From the NCBI GenBank assembly GCA_001929475.1, contig LXFE01000123.1:1-28969 (forward strand): 28,969 nucleotides of DNA, read 5' to 3'. Below, one piece after another: positions 11,807-20,192 of the stretch (its first letter is position 1; every line of letters starts with the position of its first letter). The translations under genes were made by a program, and so were the position numbers. The DNA comes from Neolecta irregularis DAH-3. Lineage: Eukaryota; Ascomycota; Neolectomycetes; Neolectales; Neolectaceae. The notes under the pieces are model-generated. The model had not been told where the DNA came from, made no database searches, and saw only the letters and a program-made list of their open reading frames with translations.

Positions 11807-12652
11807 TAGCGGAGGTCGATATTCTAATCGCCTGTATTGTTCAGGAGTTGCAGATTGCACTCAAAACTTATCACGTGGAACCAACCGCACATCTGTTTCC
11901 TGATGCCGCCATTTCACATCTCGAATCCTTGCTGTCGCGCTGACCTGGGTTTGCATCTCGCCTCCAATGCTGTCCTGCCCACTGATGTATTTTGCTTCAA
12001 TTGCAACGGGCCCCTGCGCCATTCTTATCAATTTTCAGTTGATATCTACAAGGCGTCGCGGTCGCACTCGCCCGGTCCCGACCAGGCAACTCTGGACAAA
12101 TCCACTAGCACCTCCAGAGGCGAACTTGATTCTCAAAAATTGAAGGAGATCTGTAAAAGGTCCTCCCCGAGGCCGACTGCAAAGAGTCAAAAAAGCACTT
12201 CTATTCCACAGAGTCAGACCTCTTCATCCAATCCCTCGTTGGCTACCAAGAAACCCCCAGATAAAGGGTCACCTAAACATAAAAGAAAAAATGAGAATAG
12301 TTCAAAAATCTTTGCTGAAGCATCAAGTTCGCCAGATCAGCCAAATACATTTGAAGAAAATAATAAATATCGATCTGCCCCGTCGTCGGCCCAACACTCG
12401 CCTCCCCAATCAGTGTCGAAAAGGGTAAAATTTAATATTTTCGATGTCAAGCCTTTCAAAGAGGAAAATGAAGAATCGTCTACTGTTCAAGTAAAATTGG
12501 AACCACAAGTTCATGATAATGGAAATGAAATATCCGACAAAGAATTCCTTAGACTGGCAACCGCCGGATCAGATCACCAGTATGGATTTCAAGTGGGTCG
12601 AAAAGAGCGTATATCTAGTGATCAGTCGCCTAATAGTATGATAGCCTACTAA
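11807..12652 (+). CDS. Unidentified low-complexity protein, N-terminus unresolved (possible frameshift)
   Basis: A frame open from 11828 to the TAA at 12650-12652 encodes a Ser/Pro/Lys-rich, probably disordered protein with one CFNC motif and an acidic and basic C-terminus (KRVKFNIFDVKPFKEEN, then KEFLRLATAGSD). The first ATG in this frame is at 11903. Upstream, another frame (11807-11943) reads like a structured helix region (ILIACIVQELQIALKTYHVE, then LFPDAAISHLESLLSR). It ends at a TGA exactly where the second frame takes over. No AG acceptor lies between 11854 and about 12033, so an intron cannot join them. Either there is a +1 shift or sequence error near 11941, or translation starts at 11903. 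An ATG at 11700 with a 100-nt intron (11707-11806) could supply the first exon. I do not recognise the family. Confidence 0.5.
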
Positions 12653-13215
12653 GAAATAATAACTCACGCAAAAACAGGTAAAAAGAGGCTGCACCGAAAG
12701 TGATCGCCTGAGCTGTGTTACTACTGCCTGAATTTATTAAAGTTTTTTGTGTATTTTTGGAATTATAAGAGTAATATATGATTCATGATTTCGAGATGGT
12801 TGGATTAGATTTTGCTTCGTCATAGCGTTTCAGAGATTAGATAACGCTTCAATTCCTCACAGATAATAAATGTTTCAGCCTGGCTGTATTAGATTTGAAG
12901 ATGTGGTGGCCAAGTGAGGCAGGGGCCATCTAAATTTAAATAAAGTACATGTATTACCAGACATTTAGAATATTTCAATCATTCTAATGATTGAAACACA
13001 TACGGTTAAAGAGAAACGTTCAAATTAAAGTACAGCAGATGGGCTTCATTGGTCCTGTTGTATCACTCTTATGTGGCAGTTTCATTTCTAGACATATCTG
13101 AACCCTCTCTGAACCCTCTTATAATAATGTCTTACATGACAGACTGGGAGTCCCTTTCAACCATGATCTTTAGAAAAAGAGTTCTTGCCACATTTCCGAT
13201 TAATCCTCTTCAGAT
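12653..13215. other. Intergenic stretch without a supported gene
   Basis: No frame here is long or protein-like in either strand, and I could not assemble short-intron exons. It holds a 24-bp inverted repeat at 12973-12996, listed separately. Otherwise it is AT-rich 3' flank of the upstream gene. Confidence 0.5.
12973..12996. repeat. Near-perfect palindrome, 11-bp arms
   Basis: TTTCAATCATT and AATGATTGAAA are exact reverse complements separated by CT. It lies in a noncoding interval. It could be a transcription-factor site, a terminator-like hairpin or chance. I know no factor that binds it. Confidence 0.7.
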
Positions 13216-13473
13216 ATGCAGTTAATATTCCTCCTAATCAGCCTTTTCACTGCAGTTCATGCTTTATTTCCTCCTCTAGGTTTCAGCACCTGGGTAAGCC
13301 CAGAAACTACCCTATGGTGTGCTGGAACGCGAGTCATGGCGGCCTCAGGAAGTGGTGGAAATAAAGGAAGATTGCCAGTCAGTATTAAAATGGGTACATT
13401 CCTTTGACATGACTGTAAATTTCTAACTATTGAGTATATGACTGTGCAACTCTGCATACAATTTGCCAGATAG
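13216..13473 (+). CDS. Candidate small secreted protein (weak)
   Basis: An ATG at 13216 opens a typical signal-peptide sequence (MQLIFLLISLFTAVHA) followed by LFPPLGFSTW. Removing a 40-nt stretch with a GTAAGC donor (13294-13333) gives SWRPQEVVEIKEDCQSVLKW. A 41-nt stretch with a perfect TTCTAAC branch (13394-13434) follows. The frame then ends at 13473 for 58 aa. A further splice to 13470 would give a longer tail, so the 3' end is open. Without splicing the frame stops at 13407. The first intron lacks a good branch site. No family is recognised. Confidence 0.3.
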
Positions 13474-13561
13474 ATAATGAAGAAGCTCATTGTGTGCCTG
13501 GAAAATCTCTGTGGCAAAAGATCAGAAGTGGGCTGAAGGGAATGTTGTCTATGTAATAGTG

Positions 13562-14110
13562 TAAGCATTTAAGCTCACTTATGCTTACTACATTTCTATT
13601 ACTTTGTCCTTCATGGTGTTGCATGGTGTAACGTTGGTGTTACACGGTGTAACGTCGGTGTAACATTGTGCGACGTTGATATGACGTCGCACAGCACATG
13701 TCAATGAGGGACCTTCCTTTATTTAAATGTTTCTACATCAAGCCATGATATTGCTGCTGGTTGAAGGAGTTGGATCCTTCCCTAGCCAGTAGTACAATTG
13801 TTTCAACATAGTTTGAAACCCTCCTATATGTCCTAGCCTGTTTTTTCAACTTTGAACTTGAGTCATTTACTGAGTATACCTCTGGTTTCTACATGTTCTG
13901 ATACTCGGATCATTTTTATATAATAATGGGCTACTACATATCTTCGCAGAGCTTGCATCCTCGTATAGTTGTTTGTTTTCCAGTATTCTTACGATTGACA
14001 TCAAAGAATCAAAGAATCAATGAAATTGCAGAAGTATCCTGTGATACGAGAATCCTCGAATTGGCTCTTGACTATCTATTCGTCACTATTGCCACTTGGG
14101 AGATTGCTGA
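13562..14110. other. Intergenic stretch with repeat block
   Basis: Lies 3' of TFB4 and 3' of the small secreted candidate. Short plus-strand frames that start near 13926 are antisense to TFB4 and are not supported. The only notable content is the GGTGTAAC-type repeat block at 13612-13692. Confidence 0.5.
13612..13692. repeat. Degenerate short tandem repeat rich in GGTGTAAC / ACGT cores
   Basis: About six imperfect copies of a 10-13-nt unit of the form ggtgtaacgt follow each other. Inside are two dyads: GTTACAC-G-GTGTAAC (13639-13653) and GTGCGACGT / ACGTCGCAC (13668-13676 and 13684-13692, 7-nt spacer). The last arm contains TGACGTC, the core of a CREB/ATF-type site. It may be a cluster of bZIP sites or a simple degenerate satellite. 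No gene start is near enough to decide. Confidence 0.65.
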
Positions 14111-15017
14111 TCACCTGCGAACAACAGGACCTCCTCCTTCAGCCCTCAGCATCTCTATATCGAACTTTGTTCCACAAGTCAAACAATTCGCCATAGCTCG
14201 ACAAAAGACTTTATTGTAAGACGGAGAATGATACGGAGGGCATACTACTCAAGCATACTCCACAAACAAACCCTACATCGACAACTTTCTGATGGCAGAA
14301 ACATGCTGCCCGAAAATCAACATTTGGTTGAACAGGTGGTATCAAATGTTCTCGTAAAGATGGCGATGGCAGATGTATTTGCTAGTATTCGTTATGAAAC
14401 TGAAAAGAGTGTCATGGCCATACGATGAGATTTTGCAACAGCATACCCGGAGCTTTCAGGAGTGTGTATATACCACCCGTAGCATCTGCGGCTTGTTGCA
14501 AAAAAGTCATTTGGGCTGGTGGCGACATGTTCACAACATCAATAGGGATTCTCTAAAATTAACATTCAACGTGGTCCACTGGGCATACCTTCTTTTGAGC
14601 AGTAAATATTGCATTCATTACTCCGATATATTTTGTTCCAACATCTTCAGTAGCGCAAATCACCAGGATTTTACTTTCACCTCCCAGTTTGTTTGAATAC
14701 GCCAATGATAGACTCAGTGCCGCACTTAACCGGCAGCTCAGATCCTCCTTTTCGAGCTCGTCTTTGAGTGCTTCTAGAAGACTTTCCCGGGCAATTGCAA
14801 AAGGCGGATAGACACTAGAGCTGGGAGGAACTTCGCGAGCAGGCGGATACAGAAAATTTCCGGTTGAGGAAAATACCGATATTTGGGAATCCTTGTGCTG
14901 GGATAGATGCGCGTTCAAGAATATTTGCAGAGAAGATATAAGGGAATGAAAGGGCAGGATTTGGGATATCTGGGGGGAAACGTCCAGAATCAAGGAGAGA
15001 TGGGATGGCGTGGTCAT
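14111..15017 (-). CDS. TFB4: TFIIH subunit Tfb4 (p34)
   Basis: Four exons (15017-14589, 14552-14424, 14381-14249, 14208-14111) give 262 aa. The N-terminal half is a vWA-like fold: SHLSLILDVSP, LQIFLNAHLSQHKD, ILVICATEDVGTKYIGVMNA, IFTAQKK, then RIPIDVVNM and FLQQAADATGGIYTLLKAPG. The C-terminus is the family zinc domain: VDFRAACFCHQKVVDVGFVC, CGVCLIFC, and NCLTCGTKF. Tfb4/p34 is a core TFIIH subunit that pairs with p44 (Ssl1), acting in Pol II initiation and nucleotide-excision repair. It is somewhat shorter than yeast (338 aa) and human (308 aa) homologues, mostly through a compact N-terminus. Introns are 36, 42 and 40 nt. Confidence 0.92.
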
Positions 15018-15385
15018 TAATGTTCAAATCCTGTCACGTTAATCACTTCAGCACTTCTTAATTAGCAGGAAATATCTTTCAGAAACAAAAACAATCAGCA
15101 ACCTCTAAGCATGCTCTTCGACCATGTGCAATGGACTCGGGTGCAGAGATGGCACTAGAGTCGATATGACGAGATATATGCTCATAGTCACCACACTCAT
15201 TTAAACTATGAAGGGAGAACAATCGAATAATATTTAAAGGTTTCATAATACTTAACGCGAATTATCGAAGAAAATATGTTGATTGCCATTGCACTAGCTG
15301 CTCCCACCTTGCTTCCCATGTGACTACAAGGGATATTTGGAAACACAAAGAATGCATGGTCATATTACAGCCTTGGCTGATCATA
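15018..15385. promoter_or_regulatory. TFB4 upstream region and LC8 3' flank
   Basis: This 368-bp interval separates the LC8 stop (15386) from the TFB4 start (15017), both on the minus strand. It must contain the TFB4 promoter. No distinctive motif was recognised. Confidence 0.4.
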
Positions 15386-16000
15386 TTACCCAGATCTAGA
15401 GAGTGAGCACTCCAAGGTTTCATAAAATGAACGTACTTGAACAAAAGGAAGGCGATTTGTTCTAGATAAAAGTAAATGAAGTGCTTGGTTTCTATCTGGT
15501 CAATAATGTTGTCCAAAGGCGGATTTATAAGAGGTGAAGTATACAACAGACGAAGATATCACGTACCATGTGTCACATAACTTCCAAAATTCTTTCCAAC
15601 AATGCAGTGCCAAGTCGTCCCGTATAATTTGTCAAACTACAGGTAAATTAATATAGTCGGCGTTTCTAGATTGAGATGGACTTACCTCCTTCTTCACATA
15701 AGCAGCAATATCCTAATAGATTGTGAGCACACGCTTGAGAGTTTTGCATATACCTTTTCAATTTGATATTGCGCCATCCCTTGAACAGCTGGTTCTTGTT
15801 AGGACTCCATATGATCACCATATTTTACGCACCAATTTCGATTGCCTCGGTTTGCATTTCCTCGGACTGAGAGATGTCAGTTGACCATTTGTTGTCCGTG
15901 TCTGTTTACCATATCAACTGCCTTGATTACAGCTTCCCGATTAGATTCTTTCAGGACGTTGGACCAAACCTTTGCTCGTGTCTATTTGATTATGGCTCAT
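15386..16000 (-). CDS. Dynein light chain LC8 (DYNLL/Dyn2)
   Basis: Eight exons (16000-15970, 15932-15910, 15866-15833, 15788-15754, 15712-15686, 15636-15567, 15491-15437, 15395-15386) give 94 aa. The family is unmistakable: [78 protein letters not shown]. LC8 is a dimeric hub that binds short linear motifs and serves cytoplasmic dynein and many other partners. Seven introns (37, 43, 44, 41, 49, 75, 41 nt) make up more than half of the gene. The last exon is 10 nt and encodes only the end of the conserved FKSG tail. The 75-nt intron is long for this genome. Confidence 0.95.
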
Positions 16001-16477
16001 AACTCGTGTAAGTCTGTCGATGGGAGTAGCTGAGGTGTCAAGGAAATAGTAGAAGCCACTAAATATGCTCTGGCCCCAAATTACCCCCATCTCATAATCT
16101 CATCCCGTCCCCTCCAATACCCCTTGATATAATAATAGAGATCCTCTCTTAAACATTATCCATGAAGCATTATTTCTCGCTATATCCAAACCTAACCTGG
16201 GATTTCTTTCCTATAATCATTGAGCAAATTCCACGTGATTTTGCGATGGCGATCTCTAAAATCCATGGCCAAAACTAGAGGACAAAGATTTGATGGTCGG
16301 GAACCTGATGGAACATCAAGAGACTTGCAAGATAATTTTTTTTAGTTCTATGGGTTGCCTCGAGATATCATCACGTTATCACAACAGATTGACTATTATT
16401 TATGCATAGACAGAATACTGACTTGTCCGACCAAAAATAGGAACATCTAGAGACGTGATTCTTGTCGTTAAGACGCA
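16001..16477. promoter_or_regulatory. Upstream region of LC8
   Basis: No supported coding sequence. It lies between the LC8 start and a doubtful minus-strand ORF, and should contain the LC8 promoter. Composition is AT-rich with a poly-T run near 16336-16345. Confidence 0.35.
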
Positions 16478-16747
16478 TTAACTCTCTTGTGAGATCACGA
16501 AGAGTAGAACATCCTTCACATCGATGGCATGGCAATCCAATCGACCATTATTTACTATTTGTGACAAATAGAGATCACACTTTTTTACATTATTCTTATA
16601 TAATTCTAGCACATCTATAACGATTTTACTGTACTGGTAATTTGAACAAATCTCCAGGTTGCTATGGGTCTGTATTATCTGGATGCTCAAAGTTCGATGG
16701 CGTTGAATCAGATACTGGCCCAAATAAAATATTTCCCCATAACTCAT
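16478..16747 (-). CDS. Possible small protein of 89 aa (doubtful)
   Basis: An uninterrupted frame from an ATG at 16747 to TAA at 16478 encodes a helix-rich peptide with the stretch YSKIVIDVLELYKNNV followed by NNGRLDCHAIDVKDVLLFVI. The spacing of hydrophobic residues, ending with a basic loop and an acidic-DV helix, resembles the end of a histone fold (as in TAF or CENP proteins). I cannot name a family. The open frame continues upstream antisense to MRD1. It would share a 34-bp gap with the divergent MRD1 start, which argues for caution. Confidence 0.28.
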   Translation of the reverse strand: MSYGEIFYLGQYLIQRHRTLSIQIIQTHSNLEICSNYQYSKIVIDVLELYKNNVKKCDLYLSQIVNNGRLDCHAIDVKDVLLFVISQES

Positions 16748-16781
16748 CTTCCTCTCAAAAAGTCCAAAGCAGAACATCAAC

Positions 16782-19505
16782 ATGTACGCTCGCTCCACCA
16801 GTAGAGCTACCTGACTTTTAGGTCCACCCGGATTATTGTCAAAAACCTGCCCCCGCATTTGACCGACACCCGATTTCGCGAACACTTTGAAGCAAAGTAT
16901 CCAGTAACAGACTCAAAATTGATGCGAACCGCGTCAGGAAAGTCCCGCCGCTTCGGCTTCCTTGGATTTCAAAGCGTCGAGGATGCAGAAAGTGCCGTAA
17001 AATACTTTAATCGGACCTTTATCGACATGTCACGCATGGAAGTCGACTCTGCGAAACCCGTAAGAACAAGTTGTCAAATTCCGGACTCACTACTCTAGAT
17101 AGGAGATGAAAGTATTCCTCGGGCCTGGAGCAGATACACTCCTGGATCAACTGCTTTTCAACGACAAACCGAAACTCACGAATCGGAACCAACTGTGAAA
17201 AAGCGGAAAATCAAAGAAATTCGAAGAATCAAAGATTTTCGAGATCCTAAGTTCTTGGAATTTCTAGAAGTCATGAAACCGCAGAGTCAGAAGAAAACTT
17301 GGGCGAATGAAGATTTGAATGTGTTGCAGAAAGAAATTGTCCAACCGACTACACCAAGCCAAGACGATGATTGTCAGACTATACCAAAAGAAAAAAAGAA
17401 GAAACGCACAAAAATGAAGGCCGAGGAAATTTCGGAGAAAGAGATCCGAAATGCGGATCCAAGTGACCAGAAACAGTCTTTTCCAGTTGAAGAAATTACG
17501 AACGATACAACGGTCGAAGATTTAAATCACGTCGATGCAAATATGTCTGACGCTGAATGGCTACGGTCGAGGACCACGAGGACTTTAGATATTGATGATA
17601 AAAACCCCCAGATTCAACAATATCAATCGGATGAAGAACACGAGAAACATTTTGAGAAAGAGGAATTGGAATCAGAGGTTGATGAAGCAGAAAACGAAAT
17701 CAAAGGACCGGAACCTCCGTCTTTTGAAGATGACATCCTCAAACATGGCCGTTTATTCGTTCGAAACTTATCTTACACCACTACAGAAGAAGATCTCCAA
17801 TGCGAATTTGAGAAGTTTGGGATTGTCGAAGAGGTATTTCTTTTGGTCATTTCGCGCCATTCATAGGCGTACGAGACAAATCGCAGTTTTATTCTTTCAA
17901 GAGTGTGTTCTGTTTTGAGAATTAGATAATGGAACTTCTGGCACCTTTTCCCCTGTTTGTTATTATATGGTATGCTAACTACCAGGTTCACATGCCAATT
18001 GATTCTGCGACTTTAAACCCTAAAGGTTTGGCATACGTTTTATTTGCGAAGCCGGCAGATGCTTTGAAAGCCTTTCAAATCCTCGATAAACAAACTTTTC
18101 AGGGACGGTTGTTACACATCTTACCATCCTACCCCAAGAAATCAAATGAAGTCGATGAATTCTCAATACGAAAACTACCGTTGAAGAAGCAAAAAGAAGT
18201 TCGCCGAAAACTAGAAACTGGGAAGGAGATTTGGAATTGGAATAACATGTATATGAATGTATGTTCTCCGATGATCGAAGAGGCTGAAAAATAGGCAGAT
18301 GCGGTGTTAGATTCCACAGCAACACGTTTTGGTATAAAGAAGAGTGAGCTTATTGATGTTACCGACTCAGGAGCGGCAGTTACGCAAGCGTTAGCAGAAA
18401 CAAGTATCGTCAATGAAACAAAAGACTATTTCACGTCAATCGGAATCAGCTTGAATTCATTCTCGCATGCAAAGAAATCGGAGACTATTCTATGTGTGAA
18501 GAACTTTCCATATGGAACAACTGTCGAGGAACTGGCATCACTGTTTGGAGCATTTGGCGAGCTGGGAAGAGTAGTCCTTCCTCCCGCTGGAATAATTGCC
18601 CTTATTGAGTTTATGAAGAAAGAAGATTGTCGTCGTGCGTTAAAAAAACTTGGGTATGAGACTTATAAAAGTTCCATACTGTACCTGGAGCGAGCACCCA
18701 GAGCGGTATTTACTGATTTCCCGCCTACTCAGATGATCTTTTTTAACGGTCTTGGTAAGTCCAAAAACCCAGAGATGAAGGATATGGAAGAAACTGTCCA
18801 GGAAAATCCTATTTCCACATTATTTATCAAGAATCTCAATTTCCATACGTCAAACGAAACGCTCACTCGCTTATTTTCTGGTTGTGATGGGCTTGTATCG
18901 GCAAGGATCAACGTCAAACCTGACCCAAAAAATATTCGCAAAACGCTAAGCATGGGGTTCGGATTTGTCGAATTTCAAACAAAAGAACAAGCTGTGAAAG
19001 CTATGATTGAGAAGCAACGGATCGCTGTTGATGGGCATGCTTTGCAATTAAGCATGTCAAAGAAGGAGGAAGGCAAAAAGACTGTTGAAGGAAAAGGAAC
19101 AAAAGTTGTTGTTAAGAATTTACCATTCGAAGCGAACAAAAAGGATCTTCGAGCTCTTCTTAGGTATAGTATGACGCGGATTGTGACTAACAGCTGAGTG
19201 CCCAAGGTCAACTTCGGTCTCTCCGACTTCCCAAAAAGTTTGACAATTCAACTAGAGGGTTTGCTTTTGCAGAGTTTGTCACAGAGCGAGAAGCCAAGAA
19301 TGCTATTGATTCACTTCGAGACACACACTATCTCGGAAGACATCTCATCTTTGAATGGGCTGAGAAAGAAGCTACTGGAGATGAACTTGTTCAACGGGGA
19401 GTTGGCAAAACGAAGGGACAAGTAGAGAGGGAGGACCGATGGCTGGGGGTCCGCAGGAAGAGGAAGATAGACATCGATGAAAATGGGGTTGGTAACGACG
19501 GGTAG
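16782..19505 (+). CDS. MRD1: MRD1, five-RRM pre-rRNA processing factor
   Basis: Six coding exons (16782-16783, 16822-17059, 17099-17833, 17986-18258, 18295-19163, 19199-19505) give 807 aa. RRM1 starts at once (MSTRIIVKNLPPHLTDTRF). A charged linker with poly-Lys follows. RRM2 is near residue 295 (GRLFVRNLSYTTTEEDL), RRM3 near 480 (ILCVKNFPYGTTVEELASLF), RRM4 near 588 (LFIKNLNFHTSNETLTRLF) and RRM5 near 690 (TKVVVKNLPFEANKKDLRAL). This five-RRM order is the Mrd1/RBM19 signature. The protein binds pre-rRNA and U3 snoRNA contacts in the nucleolus and is needed for 18S rRNA release. The first intron splits the start codon (AT then G). The third is 152 nt, the longest in the window. Confidence 0.94.
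16784..16821 (+). other. Intron splitting the MRD1 start codon (AT|G)
   Basis: AT at 16782-16783 is followed by a 38-nt GTACGC...CTGACTTTTAG sequence. The next exon then starts with G and reads TCC ACC CGG ATT ATT GTC, giving MSTRIIVKNLPP, the expected MRD1 N-terminus. Other joins tried here (for example a 21-nt intron at 16801-16821) run into stops. No other upstream in-frame ATG was found. Confidence 0.7.
17834..17985 (+). other. Outsized 152-nt intron of MRD1
   Basis: Joining 17833 to 17986 gives the conserved EIVEE-VHMPIDSATLNPKG of RRM2, so the whole stretch is removed. It ends with a perfect GCTAACTACCAG. Its last 16 nt also start with a GTATG donor. Several internal GT/AG pairs are spaced like the usual short introns. 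No box C/D or H/ACA snoRNA signature was recognised. Confidence 0.7.
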
Positions 19506-20192
19506 TCTGGTGAGACGGTTTTGTTGGATGTGACTAGAAAGTGGGCTAGAGGACAATCCATATTTGCGCTAGGCTATAGAGGTTTTCGCTGGGCTGATGT
19601 ATATATTCACCCTGAAGGTTTGCTTCACAAGCCCTTCGTTGTAGGTGGTCCACGATCATAGTTAACCACGGTAATAGGCGTTTAGTGACAGGTAGAATTG
19701 TCACGGACTTGGCTTGATTTCTTTCTCCCTAGTAAATCCCAACAACCGCCCTCTGAAACATTCGCTTCCTGGCGCTTGCGGGCAGCCAATGCCATTTCAC
19801 GCGCAAATCGGATATTCTACTTGGGTTGAAACAGAATTGAAAGCAAGCCGAAAACTTGAAATATGCTATTTGGTTCTAGTCTGTTCCTACTTTTGTGCTC
19901 GCTTTCCAAATACCCGCCTGCGTTCACTTGCCACCTCCCATTTCCATTCTCCTCGTGATTCTACTTGCCTCTTATCTCCAATATCCGGGTGGCAAAAGCA
20001 GCAGCCGAGTGGCGGCGGCAAAACAGCCGAATGCGGCATGAAAGACAGAAGCGGTCTTAATTTTTGCGCGCCATGCCCTCCTTTATTTGATTAGCATCGC
20101 GACTTTGTTACGGATTGGAAAACTGTTCCGCACCGCACGCAATAAGTAGCTCCCTTTCCCTTGGTGGGATTCATCTTCTTGCCTAATATTCT
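19506..20192. promoter_or_regulatory. Upstream region of NMA111
   Basis: No supported gene. A plus-strand open frame near 19714-20094 lacks an ATG at its start and resembles no family. A CCAAT box lies at 19786-19790. Positions about 19860-20190 are pyrimidine- and GC-richer than the surroundings. The interval should hold the NMA111 promoter and the MRD1 3' end. Confidence 0.4.

Noticed and set aside
13926-14430. Plus-strand open frames
   Set aside because: They are antisense to TFB4 exons or lie in its 3' flank; the minus strand gives a complete, family-matching protein.
19714-20094. Plus-strand open frame of about 126 codons upstream of NMA111
   Set aside because: It begins at a TTG, has no ATG near its start, is low-complexity and matches no family; the position fits a promoter.
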